From Mesorhizobium sp. B2-7-1 (GTDB lineage Bacteria; Pseudomonadota; Alphaproteobacteria; Rhizobiales; Rhizobiaceae), in the NCBI RefSeq assembly GCF_006440735.1, contig NZ_VFUA01000008.1, positions 51,461 through 115,460 on the forward strand: 64,000 nucleotides of DNA, written 5' to 3'. The notes under the pieces are model-generated. The model made no database searches, had not been told where the DNA came from, and was given only the letters and a program-made list of their open reading frames with translations. Positions 49,177 through 58,353 of this stretch are shown in pieces (within the stretch, counting starts at the first letter, position 1; every line of letters begins with the position of its first letter). The position numbers were made by a program, and so were the translations under genes.

Positions 49177-50523
49177 CTAGGCTTTCACCACCCGGTCGCA
49201 GACGATGCCGTTGCGCTGCATGGCATTGCGCGTGTCGATGATGAGGCGCGAATGATTTGCCAGGAGCCCGTAGTCGACCCCGTCGTGATCGGTGACGATG
49301 ACGACCGCGTCATAGGCAGCGATGGAGTCGCGGTTGAGGCGGATGCAATCCTTGCCGGCCAGCGTCGGGTGCTTGCGCGTCTTCGGTATGCGCGCGACGT
49401 GGGGGTCGTGATAGGCGATGTCGGCGGCGCGTGTCTCGAGCAGCTCGATCAGCTTGAGCGCCGGGCTTTCGCGCACGTCCGACACGTTCTTCTTATAGGC
49501 GACGCCGACGATCAGGATGGCTGCCTGGCTCAGCGGCAGTCCAAGCTGCGTGTCGAGGGCTTCCGACAGCTTCGACATGACGTAGTGCGGCATGGAGACG
49601 TTGATCTCGCCGGCAAGCTCGATGAACTTCGTCGACACTTCGAACTCGCGCGACTTCCAGGTCAGGTAGAAGGGGTCGATCGGGATGCAATGTCCGCCGA
49701 GCCCCGGGCCGGGATAGAACGGCATGTAGCCGAAAGGCTTCGTCTTCGCCGCCTCGATGACTTCCCAGATGTCTATCCCCATCGCGGAATAGATCACCTT
49801 GAGCTCGTTGACCAAGGCGATGTTGACGGCGCGGAAAATGTTTTCCGTCAGCTTCACCACTTCAGCCACCTTGATGCTGGAGACGGGCACCACCTTCTCC
49901 ACGATCGCGCCGTAGAAGAGCGCAACCAGTTTCGCGGCGATCGGCCCGTCGCCGGCGACGACCTTCGGAATGGTGGCTGTTTCAAAGCCGATGCTGCCCG
50001 GATCCTCGCGCTCGGGCGAATAACCGAGGAAGAAATCCCTGCCGGATTTGTAGCCCGTCGCTTCCAGTATGGGCTTCATCACCTCGTCGGTGGTGCCGGG
50101 ATAGGTGGTCGATTCCAGCACGATCAACTGATGCTTGCGCAGATGAGCCGCGATGGCGCGCGTTGTTCCTTCCACGAAGGAAAGGTCCGGCTCGCGCTGT
50201 TTTGTCAGCGGCGTCGGGACGCATATGGATATGACATCGCATTCTTCGAGGGCCGCGAAATCCGATGTCGCCTGGAAAGATCCGCTGGCGCTGATGTCCT
50301 GCAGCGCCTCGTCGGTAACGGCGCCGATATAGGAGCGGCCCATCTTCAGTCTCTCGACCTTGCTGTTGTCGATATCGAAGCCGATCACCCGGAAGCCGGC
50401 CCGCGCCGCCACCGCGGCTAGCGGCAGTCCGACATAGCCAAGCCCTATGACGCCGATCGTGGCTGTCCGTGATTCAAGTCTTGAATGAATTGTCGCGCCG
50501 CGAGCCTGCTCGACCAAAGCCAT
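49177..50523 (-). CDS. UDP-N-acetylglucosamine/UDP-glucose-type 6-dehydrogenase
   Basis: A 448-residue nucleotide-sugar dehydrogenase. The Rossmann start is IGVIGLGYVGLPLAAVAARAG, SICVPTPLTKQREPDLS follows, and the catalytic Cys is in GPGLGGHCIPIDPFYL. The LGGHCIPIDP form is typical of the WbpA/WecC branch, which oxidises UDP-HexNAc to the uronate, more than of UDP-glucose dehydrogenase (GGSCFPKD). GGAGG precedes ATG 50523. It is divergent from the polysaccharide genes starting at 50969 and likely supplies their precursor. Confidence 0.9.
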   Translation of the reverse strand: MALVEQARGATIHSRLESRTATIGVIGLGYVGLPLAAVAARAGFRVIGFDIDNSKVERLKMGRSYIGAVTDEALQDISASGSFQATSDFAALEECDVISICVPTPLTKQREPDLSFVEGTTRAIAAHLRKHQLIVLESTTYPGTTDEVMKPILEATGYKSGRDFFLGYSPEREDPGSIGFETATIPKVVAGDGPIAAKLVALFYGAIVEKVVPVSSIKVAEVVKLTENIFRAVNIALVNELKVIYSAMGIDIWEVIEAAKTKPFGYMPFYPGPGLGGHCIPIDPFYLTWKSREFEVSTKFIELAGEINVSMPHYVMSKLSEALDTQLGLPLSQAAILIVGVAYKKNVSDVRESPALKLIELLETRAADIAYHDPHVARIPKTRKHPTLAGKDCIRLNRDSIAAYDAVVIVTDHDGVDYGLLANHSRLIIDTRNAMQRNGIVCDRVVKA

Positions 50524-50968
50524 TGTTGCCTCCATCAGTGGCGCTGGTCCGGAACCGGCGCTCATTGCAATGACGTGAATTCTGACGGAACAGGACTTCT
50601 GTAGCCGGCGTCATAACCCCACGTTGCCGCAGGTCGCTATGCAACTCTTGTGCCACGACGTTTCTGCCGCGCCTGAGCCTTGCGCGGAGCCCGCAAAGTC
50701 AGGGGAAGCCGCGACCTGCGCGGATCAAGATCCTGCGGATTGTCAAGCGCGCTGGTTGTACCGATTTCGCACACAGCTGCGTCGTTTTAGGCCGCGTTGA
50801 AAAGTGAATCTCAAAAAAGGCAACGATTACAATGCGGTAATTAACCACTGTCGTTTAGCATATTATTAACTATCAGTTGCGTTGCCTGGGGAAATCCTCG
50901 TTTGATGAAGGAAGGGCGCACAATGAGGGTGCGGCTTTCTTCTTTATGCAAGTGAGGATTGTCGCTCG
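50524..50968. other. Divergent promoter region of the polysaccharide locus
   Basis: These 445 bases separate the leftward dehydrogenase and the rightward epimerase gene. The right part (about 50800-50880) is the most AT-rich stretch of this locus and has several TTAAC/ATTAAC repeats that suggest promoters or regulator sites. A 16-codon open frame at 50905-50955 with an internal CGCAC/GTGCG hairpin followed by a T-rich tract could be a leader. No larger gene is present. Confidence 0.45.
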
Positions 50969-52015
50969 ATGAGCATGAACAGCAACGAAGTGAGGTACCT
51001 TATCGCGGGCGGCGCGGGGTGTCTCGGAACCAACCTTGCCCGTCGCCTTCTCGGTCAGGGCGCGCATGTCGATGTCGTCGACAATCTCTCTACCGGTCGC
51101 CAGGCGAATGTCGACCAGCTGTCGCGCCACCCGAACTTCGGCTTCATCAAGATGGATGTCGCCGATCCGGCAATTTGCCGGCGGTTGCAGCGCCGTCGAT
51201 ACAGCCACGTCTACAATCTGGCCTGTCCCACGGGCGTTCCCAACATCAGGCGGCTGGGCGAGCAGATGCTCATGGCTTCGTCCGCCGGGACGCTGAACCT
51301 GTTGAAGATCGCCCGCAGGTGCAAGGCGACATATCTGTTCGCCAGCACCGCCGAGGCTTACGGCGATCCGGACGTCTTCCCGCAACGCGAGACTTATGTC
51401 GGGCGGGTCGATCCCGTCGGGCCGCGCAGTCCTTACGAGGAAGGCAAGCGTTTCGGCGAGGCTCTGACCCGCTTCTGGGGCGGCAAATACGGTATCGAGG
51501 TGCGCATCGTGCGCATCTTCAACACCTATGGTCCCGCCATGTCGCCCAAGGACCAGCGTGTCATCCCGCAGATGTTGACCCGCCTCATCGCCGGCCAGCC
51601 CGTGCCGATCTATGGCGACGGAACGCAGACGCGAACCTTCCTGCACGTCGACGATCTCGTGAACGGACTTCTCACGGTCGTCGAGAAAGGCGTCAGCGGT
51701 GAGGTCTACAATGTCGGCGGCGACGAGCAGATCACGGTCCGCGATCTCTTCGCCACGGTGAAGAAGGCGACCGGCCTCGCCGGCGAAGCCATCTTTCGCG
51801 ACCATTTCATCGAGGACCACCGCGGCCGCTGGCCGGATACGACCAAGCTCCGGGCCCTCGGCTGGCGACCGAGCATCTCATTGGAAGCCGGTATCCGCCA
51901 GAGCTATCAGGACCTGCTTCGCTCGCTGGGCATCAAGCCGGCTCGTCCGGCCTTCCCAGCGCATGGCAAGACCGACCGCGCCCTGGTCCCGGGCGATGCG
52001 CCGCAGCTCGCTTAG
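50969..52015 (+). CDS. UDP-glucuronate decarboxylase/epimerase-like SDR
   Basis: A 348-residue extended SDR. The NAD motif is AGGAGCLGTNLARRLL, the Ser-Thr region is FASTAEAYGDPD, and the catalytic pair is in GPRSPYEEGKRFGEAL. RIFNTYGPAMSPKDQRVIP is close to the UDP-xylose synthase pattern. It should convert a UDP-uronate or UDP-hexose to a xylose- or epimer-type precursor. Its stop lies three bases before the GT2 gene. Tail residues 325-348 are a Pro/Arg-rich extension. Confidence 0.85.
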   Translation: MSMNSNEVRYLIAGGAGCLGTNLARRLLGQGAHVDVVDNLSTGRQANVDQLSRHPNFGFIKMDVADPAICRRLQRRRYSHVYNLACPTGVPNIRRLGEQMLMASSAGTLNLLKIARRCKATYLFASTAEAYGDPDVFPQRETYVGRVDPVGPRSPYEEGKRFGEALTRFWGGKYGIEVRIVRIFNTYGPAMSPKDQRVIPQMLTRLIAGQPVPIYGDGTQTRTFLHVDDLVNGLLTVVEKGVSGEVYNVGGDEQITVRDLFATVKKATGLAGEAIFRDHFIEDHRGRWPDTTKLRALGWRPSISLEAGIRQSYQDLLRSLGIKPARPAFPAHGKTDRALVPGDAPQLA

Positions 52016-52017
52016 CC

Positions 52018-53295
52018 ATGAGCGCGACGGCCGTCCTCAATGTCATCTTGATGGTGCTCAGCGCGTCGCTGGGCATCAACATCGCGTTCTGGTGCACGGT
52101 CGGGCTGCTGCGTTTCATCACCGAGCTGGGAAGCCGCAAGGCAGCTGCTGGCCCTCGCGCGATTAAGGTCGCCGATGTCGCGGTCGTCATCCCCGCGCAT
52201 AATGAAGAGATCGCGCTTCCCAAATGCATTGCCGCCCTCAAGGCGATCATCCCGGCTCGGCAGATCTACGTCGCCAGCGACGGATCGAAAGACGCCACGG
52301 TCTCCATCGCCCGGAGCATGGGCTGCAGGGCACTCGACATCCGGCCCAACGGGGGCAAGGCCAAGGCCATAGACCGGGCCATCAAGCACTATCGCCTTTG
52401 CGAGCGGTTCAAGGCCGTGCTGATCCAGGATGCCGATTCCGAAATCGACCCGCGCTATCTCGATTACGCTCTTCCGCTGTTTGACGATCCGGGCGTCTGC
52501 GTCGTCGCGGGCCATGTTCTCTCGCGCTGGCGCGATCAACGCTTGCCGACGCTGGATATGCTCTTCGCCGCCTATCGGACGCGTCTCTACAGGGTCCTGC
52601 AGACCGCGTTCCAGTATGGCCAGTCCTGGAAATGGACCGGAGTGAGCTATATCGCGCCCGGCTTTGCAAGCATGTATCGCACCCAGGCGCTGACCCAGAT
52701 CGACATCACCGCCCCGGGCCTCGTGATCGAAGACTTCAACATGACCTTCGAGGTGCAGCACAAAGGGCTGGGCCGCGTCGCCTATACGCCGAGGGCGCGG
52801 TGCTCGTCGGAGGATCCGTTCAACCTCTCCGACTACCGCAAGCAGGTGCAACGCTGGTATCTGGGCTTCTGGCAGACGGTGCGCCGGCACGGGGTCTGGC
52901 CAAGCCGTTTCTGGCTTTCGCTCGGCGGCTTGCTGGCGGAACTGCTCGTCATATCGATTTTCGCCCTCGCTTTGCCGCTGGCCACCCTGGCGTATCTGAC
53001 GACAGGCTTTGAAGTCCCCGCATTGTCGGTCGGCCAATTGGCGATACGGCCGGTCTCGCCGCTCGTTCTCCTCGCTCTGTTCCTCGCGGTCGACTATGCG
53101 CTCACTTTTGTCGTCGCGATCATCGAGCGACGGCCGAGCCTGATGCTCTACGGCATCGCCTTTCCGGCCATCCGGCTTCTCGACGCCGCGCTTTTCCTGC
53201 GCGCCCTGGTCAAATCCTTCACCGCTAAATCCGATGGCCGCTGGGTGAGCCCGGCGCGATACGCGATCCCCGCTGCCGACAGGAGGCACTCATGA
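52018..53295 (+). CDS. Processive GT2 polysaccharide synthase
   Basis: A 425-residue membrane glycosyltransferase. One N-terminal span (LNVILMVLSASLGINIAFWC), the GT2 core VADVAVVIPAHNEE, DAD in LIQDADSEIDP, ED in VIEDFNMTFEV and QVQRWYLGF (the QxxRW motif of processive synthases), then several C-terminal spans from about 300. This is the layout of BcsA, hyaluronan and NodC-like synthases that polymerise and export a chain through one protein. It is translationally coupled with the next gene (ATGA overlap). No PilZ domain is visible, so direct cyclic-di-GMP control is not indicated. Confidence 0.9.
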   Translation: MSATAVLNVILMVLSASLGINIAFWCTVGLLRFITELGSRKAAAGPRAIKVADVAVVIPAHNEEIALPKCIAALKAIIPARQIYVASDGSKDATVSIARSMGCRALDIRPNGGKAKAIDRAIKHYRLCERFKAVLIQDADSEIDPRYLDYALPLFDDPGVCVVAGHVLSRWRDQRLPTLDMLFAAYRTRLYRVLQTAFQYGQSWKWTGVSYIAPGFASMYRTQALTQIDITAPGLVIEDFNMTFEVQHKGLGRVAYTPRARCSSEDPFNLSDYRKQVQRWYLGFWQTVRRHGVWPSRFWLSLGGLLAELLVISIFALALPLATLAYLTTGFEVPALSVGQLAIRPVSPLVLLALFLAVDYALTFVVAIIERRPSLMLYGIAFPAIRLLDAALFLRALVKSFTAKSDGRWVSPARYAIPAADRRHS

Positions 53296-56102
53296 ACATA
53301 AGCCGGCGTTCGGTTCTTCTCGGCGGCATCAGCATCCCGCTTCTGGCCGTTGCTGGCCGAAGTGTCGCCGCCACGGCCGCGGCGCGTCTGCCCAATCCGC
53401 TGATGGTGATCGTCAGCGGCGTCGACGCCGGCGCCGATACAGGCAAGCTCGGCGCTGTCGCAAATGCCTTCTCGTCCGCGACGCTGCCAATCGCCATGAC
53501 CATCGACATGGCCGGCGACCCCAGCGACATCCCGGACTACAATTCCGGTTTGGCCAACTGGATCAGGCAGTCCGTGGAAATGGCTCCGGACGCCATTGAA
53601 TTCGGCGTCCATGCCGCGACAATCGCGGCGGACGATCCCTATCTTCAGGCCCGTCAGGCCGGCGAAATGCAGGCCGCGTTCTCGCACATGATCAACGCGT
53701 TCGAGCGCTACAAGGCCAAGGCCGTCATCACCGCGCTGACGCTGACCACCAATCAGCCGCTGCAATCGCTTCAAGACGCCGCATCGATGCGGTCCGCCGG
53801 CATCCGCACCGTCATCCGTCTCGCGGGAGCGCAGGACGACAAGGTGGGCTCGCTGCCCTCGGATGGGGGTTACTGGACGAGCAGCACCGGCCTTGTGAAC
53901 ACCTTTGCCTCGGCGCGCACCTCCGCCACATCGGGCAATGGGACGCTCGCCCTGACGGCGCCGGACACGCTTGCGCAAAACATCATGGCTCTTGCCGCCA
54001 GCAACGATCCGATTGTCGTTGAAATCCCGTTTGCGGCGCTCGCCGGTCTGTCCATCGTCGACGCGGCTGGCTATGCGGCCGGTGTCGCCAAAGCGGCGCT
54101 GGCCGCCACCGCATCCGGCGCCGTGCGTGTCCTGGCGCCGCAGAAGCTCTATGCGCAAAGCCGCGACACCGCCAGGCGCTACATCGTGGTCCGGGTGGAC
54201 GACCTGCGTGTCGACATGGATACCGACCCGAGCCACATGGCCTTCGTTCGCGGCCTTATTGAAGCCGGCTATCCAGTTACCGACGCTATCATTCCGGCTC
54301 CCAAAACAGGCATGCTTTCCGCGGACGAGCGCTGCAAAGCCTATCTGCGATCGATGTCCGCCGAGCGGCGGTTCGATATCGCAGGGCACGGCTGGCGCCA
54401 TACGCCGTCCGAACTGCTCGGAAATTCGTTCGAGAAGGATGTCGACCTCATCAGAAACTGCATGAGCGAAATCTACCGCACCACCGGCAAGCTGCCGATG
54501 ACCTATATTCCGCCGAACGACGATTTCGACGACAACACGCTCGATGCCATAGCCGGCGCCGGGACGCCGATGTTCGCCGCGGAGAAGGGAGACCTGCGCT
54601 GGTTCAACGGGCTGGACAAGCGCGGAATCCTGCACGTGTCCAACACGGTCAAGTTCGAAAGTGCTTGGACCGGCGACATTCCCTACTTCTCCGAGGAGCA
54701 GCTTTTCGATTACCTCGGCGCGGATAATGACGCGGTCTTCTGCATCCACCCGGACACCGCCAACACGCCGGAGAAAAAGAAGGTTATCCTCGACTCCTTC
54801 GCGAGGATGTCGAGCGAGCCCGGCACGACGCTGGTCAATTTCGCGGAATATTACCAAGCCGTCTGCCCGGCCATGCCGCAAGCGGATCGCATCAGGCAAG
54901 CGCGTGCGGACGTATCGGTGAAGGACTGGAGAAGACCCGATCCGCAGCAGCCGGATGCTGACGTGTTGAAAGCCGACGCCGAACTGGCCTGGACCTATTT
55001 CGACTGGGGCGCCAAGAATTTCAACGGCATGGCCCCCGCCACGGCGTGGGTCGAATTTGGCAGGTCGACCGGATATCCGTTCACGACGATGTGGGATATC
55101 GGATCGAACATCCTGGCGGCGGTTTCGGCTCACCGCCTGGGCATCATCGACCAGACCGCATTCGAGAAGATGACAAATCGCATTCTCGCATTCCTGGGCC
55201 AGGGTGATTTCAGCTTCGCGCGGGTGAAGCTGCCCAATACCGAGCGCCGGCTCAGCTCGAAGGGCGGCGAGCGCGACGGTTTCGACAGCGCCGACGCCGG
55301 ACGCCTGTTGGTCGCCCTGAAGATTCTGGACAGCTACACGGCTGGCGCCTTTCCGGTGTTCAAGCTGGTGCAGCACTGGTCGTTCGGGCCGGTCCTCAAG
55401 GACGGCGAGATGCATGTGGTCAGCGATACCGGCAAGATTTCGTCGGTCCAGGAAAACAGCTACGCCGGCTATGCCGGTCGCGGATACAGCCTGTGGGGGG
55501 AGGCGATAGCGCCGGTTTTCACCACGCCGGATCCGAGCAACGATATGGACGCCGCCCTCGCGACCATCGCGGAAGTGCAGCGGCGCGGCCGCATCGCGAC
55601 CGAGCCCCATGTCGCCGAGGAAATCGAGCTGGGCGCATCGCCGCACGGGCGCCTGATCGCCGATATCCTCTACGCCGCCCAGATGAAACGCTTCCAGGAT
55701 ACCGGCATCCTGACCTGCGTCTCGGAGTCCGCCATGGCAGGGCCTCCCTACTTCACCTATCAGGGCTACCAACTGACCGACGATGGCGGCATTTTCCCGG
55801 TCGACACGTTGAAGACCTCCGCGCCCGACAAGGCGGCGAAGCTTTCCGACTCGCTGCGGCTGGTAAATTCCAAGGGCGCCTATCTGTGGCTCGCGGCCCG
55901 GCCGGGCGACTACGCGCAAAAGCTGGTCGACTACGTCAGGGAGCGCGCCAAGATGAAGGGAATGGGTTTTTCCGCCGGAGTGTCTGAGCGTACGGGCAAG
56001 CGCATCGAGGTCAGCGATATCAACACCAACGGCATCATCCTGGAGTCCGTCGCCTATATACTCGGTGGCCGCAAACCGCTGATTTCGCGCGCGGAGGCCT
56101 GA
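53292..56102 (+). CDS. Large exported deacetylase-like protein with DUF3131
   Basis: A 936-residue protein with a twin-arginine-like signal (SRRSVLLGGISIPLLAVAG). Residues 35-270 look like a polysaccharide-deacetylase fold without the full metal motif. Residues about 290-530 have VRVDDLR (Asp303, Asp304) and GHGWRHTP (His366, His370), the NodB-type metal site. Residues from about 562 to the end match DUF3131, starting ELAWTYFDWGAKNFNGMAP. DUF3131 is a helical toroid-like domain often found with polysaccharide genes and possibly a hydrolase or lyase. The protein likely acts on the chain made by the GT2 synthase in the periplasm: deacetylation and trimming. This role is inferred. Confidence 0.8.
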   Translation: MNISRRSVLLGGISIPLLAVAGRSVAATAAARLPNPLMVIVSGVDAGADTGKLGAVANAFSSATLPIAMTIDMAGDPSDIPDYNSGLANWIRQSVEMAPDAIEFGVHAATIAADDPYLQARQAGEMQAAFSHMINAFERYKAKAVITALTLTTNQPLQSLQDAASMRSAGIRTVIRLAGAQDDKVGSLPSDGGYWTSSTGLVNTFASARTSATSGNGTLALTAPDTLAQNIMALAASNDPIVVEIPFAALAGLSIVDAAGYAAGVAKAALAATASGAVRVLAPQKLYAQSRDTARRYIVVRVDDLRVDMDTDPSHMAFVRGLIEAGYPVTDAIIPAPKTGMLSADERCKAYLRSMSAERRFDIAGHGWRHTPSELLGNSFEKDVDLIRNCMSEIYRTTGKLPMTYIPPNDDFDDNTLDAIAGAGTPMFAAEKGDLRWFNGLDKRGILHVSNTVKFESAWTGDIPYFSEEQLFDYLGADNDAVFCIHPDTANTPEKKKVILDSFARMSSEPGTTLVNFAEYYQAVCPAMPQADRIRQARADVSVKDWRRPDPQQPDADVLKADAELAWTYFDWGAKNFNGMAPATAWVEFGRSTGYPFTTMWDIGSNILAAVSAHRLGIIDQTAFEKMTNRILAFLGQGDFSFARVKLPNTERRLSSKGGERDGFDSADAGRLLVALKILDSYTAGAFPVFKLVQHWSFGPVLKDGEMHVVSDTGKISSVQENSYAGYAGRGYSLWGEAIAPVFTTPDPSNDMDAALATIAEVQRRGRIATEPHVAEEIELGASPHGRLIADILYAAQMKRFQDTGILTCVSESAMAGPPYFTYQGYQLTDDGGIFPVDTLKTSAPDKAAKLSDSLRLVNSKGAYLWLAARPGDYAQKLVDYVRERAKMKGMGFSAGVSERTGKRIEVSDINTNGIILESVAYILGGRKPLISRAEA

Positions 56103-56268
56103 ACGCCGCCGCATCTGGCGGCGGCTGGATCAATCGCTAGCCGGGCCTCCTCCCTTGCCAACATGTCGCATTTCGTTCACAAGGCGACGCAAATGGCGCC
56201 ATTTTGCGCCATTGCTGTGCGGCTTCCGGCCCTTTGGCCGACGCGCCGTGTTCTGAAAGAGCGGAACA

Positions 56269-57672
56269 ATGTCTGCGATCGAAGCCGGCGCTCGCGCGCC
56301 GGAAAATCTTTGGCGTCAGGAAATCAGGGCGACGATCGCGCTCGCCTGGCCGATGGTGTTGACCAACCTCGGCCAGACCGCCATGACCGCGACCGACGTC
56401 ATGATGATGGGCCGTCTGGGGTCCGACACGCTCGCCGCCGGCGCGCTCGGCTCCAACCTCTATTTCATGCCGCTGATCTTCGGCCTCGGCCTGATGCTGG
56501 CGACCTCGCCGATGATGGCGACCGAACTCGGCCGCCGCCGTCATTCGGTGCGCGACCTGCGCCGCACGGTGCGCCAGGGACTGTGGCTGGCGATCCTGAT
56601 CTCGATCCCGATCTGGCTTTTTCTCTCGCATGGCGAAGAGGTGCTTTTGGCGATGGGCCAGAAGCCCGAGCTAGCGCATCAGGCCGGCATCTACCTGCAT
56701 TGGCTGCAATGGGCGGTGCTGCCCTTCTATTTCTATATCGTGCTGCGCTCCTTCATCTCGGCGCTGGAGCGGCCGGGCTGGGCGCTGATCATCGTGTTCG
56801 TCGCGGTCGCCTGCAACGCCTTCTTCAACTGGGTGTTCATGTTCGGCAATCTCGGCATCAGGTCGATGGGCATTGCGGGCTCCGGCCTCGCCACCACTTT
56901 GTCCAGCACGCTGATGTTCATCGGCATGGCGGCGGTGGTGATCAAGGAGAAGAAGTTCCGGCGGTACCGTCTGTTCGGGCGCTTCTGGCGCTCCGACTGG
57001 CCGCGTTTCCGCGGCCTGCTCAGGCTCGGCATGCCGATCGCCGGCATCCTCGCCTTCGAGGTGACGATCTTCAACGCGGCGGCCCTGCTCATGGGCCTGA
57101 TCGACGCGGATTCGCTGGCCGCCCACGCGATCGCCATCCAGATCGCCTCGATCTCCTTCATGGTCCCGCTTGGGCTCAACCAGGCGGTCACTGTCCGGGT
57201 CGGACTGGCGCATGGCGCCGGCAATCCGGAAGGGGTTTCGCGCGCCGGCTGGACCGCCTTCGTCATCGGCGTCTCGTTCATGGCGCTGATGGGCCTGGTG
57301 ATGATCCTGTGGCCGCATGCGCTGATCAGCGCCTTCATCGATCTCGGAGATCCGGCCAATGCCAGGGTGATCACCTTGGCCGTGTCGTTCCTTGTATTTG
57401 CCGCCCTGTTCCAGATTTTCGACGGCGCCCAGGCGGTGGCCGCCGGCATGCTGCGCGGCCTGCACGACACCAAGGTGCCGATGATCTACGCGGCGATCGG
57501 CTATTGGGGCGTCGGCCTGCCGCTCGGCGTGCTGCTCGCCTTCCACTTCGGCTTGAACGGCGTCGGCATCTGGATCGGCCTGGCCACAGGGCTCGCCGTG
57601 GTGGCGGCGCTTTTGCTGGCGCGCTGGCTGCGGCGCGATCGGATCGCGCCGGCGCTGTCCTTCGGGCATTGA
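56269..57672 (+). CDS. MATE family efflux transporter
   Basis: A 467-residue, 12-span multidrug and toxin extrusion protein of the NorM type. Segments include ALAWPMVLTNLGQTAMTATDV, GLGLMLATSPMMATELGRRR and HALISAFIDLGDPANARVI. It exports cationic compounds in exchange for Na+ or H+. It is transcribed rightward after the polysaccharide locus but separated from it by about 165 bases, so co-transcription is uncertain. Its stop is followed immediately by a strong hairpin. Confidence 0.92.
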   Translation: MSAIEAGARAPENLWRQEIRATIALAWPMVLTNLGQTAMTATDVMMMGRLGSDTLAAGALGSNLYFMPLIFGLGLMLATSPMMATELGRRRHSVRDLRRTVRQGLWLAILISIPIWLFLSHGEEVLLAMGQKPELAHQAGIYLHWLQWAVLPFYFYIVLRSFISALERPGWALIIVFVAVACNAFFNWVFMFGNLGIRSMGIAGSGLATTLSSTLMFIGMAAVVIKEKKFRRYRLFGRFWRSDWPRFRGLLRLGMPIAGILAFEVTIFNAAALLMGLIDADSLAAHAIAIQIASISFMVPLGLNQAVTVRVGLAHGAGNPEGVSRAGWTAFVIGVSFMALMGLVMILWPHALISAFIDLGDPANARVITLAVSFLVFAALFQIFDGAQAVAAGMLRGLHDTKVPMIYAAIGYWGVGLPLGVLLAFHFGLNGVGIWIGLATGLAVVAALLLARWLRRDRIAPALSFGH

Positions 57673-57709
57673 CGAGAAAGGCTGCCGGTCTAGCCGGCAG
57701 CCTTTCTCG
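57673..57709. terminator. Bidirectional hairpin between the convergent MATE and permease genes
   Basis: CGAGAAAGGCTGCCGG (57673-57688) is perfectly complementary to 57694-57709, a 16-base stem with a five-base loop. It starts one base after the MATE stop. On the minus strand the loop holds a TAG that would end the permease gene in one frame. No long U-tract follows, so it resembles the shared terminators of convergent genes in GC-rich genomes. Confidence 0.75.
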
Positions 57710-58353
57710 CGCGCCCCTGCGCGCCGCTCCAGCCGCCGCGCGTATTGCGTCAGCGGGAAGCACAGGACGAAGAAGATCAGCGCCACCAGCCCGTAGACCT
57801 TGAACGGCTCGAAGGTCGCGTTGTTGATGGCGTTGGAGGTCCTGACCAGTTCCTCGAAGCCGATGATCGAGGTCAGCGCCGTCGATTTGATGAGCTGCAC
57901 CAGGAAGCCGACGGTCGGCGCCCGAGTGATCGCGAAGGCTTGCGGCAGGATGATCAGCCGAAGCTCCTGCAGATAATGCAGCCCGAGGCTGGCGCCGGCA
58001 TCCCATTGGCCGCGCGGCAGCGCGTCGACGCCGCTGCGCCAGATCTCGGCCAGATAGGCGCTGGCGAAGAAGGTCAGCCCGAGCACCGCCGCCGTCCACG
58101 GCTCGATGCGAAGGCCGAGCATCGGCAGACCGAAGAACATCAGAAACAGCTGCATCAACAGCGGCGTGCCCTGGAACAGCGCGATATAGCCGGAGGCGAT
58201 CCGCTTCACCCATTTATTCCGGGCGATGCGGAAGAACAGCACCGCCAGCCCGACCAGCGCGCCGCCGATGAAGGCGGCGAGCGACAACAGCACCGTCCAG
58301 CGCGCTGCGAGCAGCAGGTTGCGCAATATGTCCCAGAAGGTGAATTCGATCAT
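57690..58353 (-). CDS. Amino acid ABC transporter permease, HisM-like, stop displaced by a 1-base shift
   Basis: Residues 1-210 are a normal HisMQ-type permease: FTFWDILRNLLLAARWTVLL at the start, the EAA-like loop ALPRGQWDAGASLGLHYLQE, QLIKSTALTSIIGFEELVR and an end CFPLTQYARRLERR. In the frame as given no stop follows and the open frame continues about 340 codons antisense into the MATE gene. Removing one C from the run CCCC at 57714-57717 gives an ending RAGRARKAAG at TAG (57690-57692) inside the terminator hairpin. This suggests a one-base insertion or sequencing error. ATGA at 58350-58353 overlaps the upstream permease. Confidence 0.75.

Noticed and set aside
56671..57689. C-terminal 340 codons of a 560-codon permease-like open frame
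   Set aside because: This part is antisense to the MATE gene and low in complexity. The permease ends normally near 57690 if a one-base shift is assumed.
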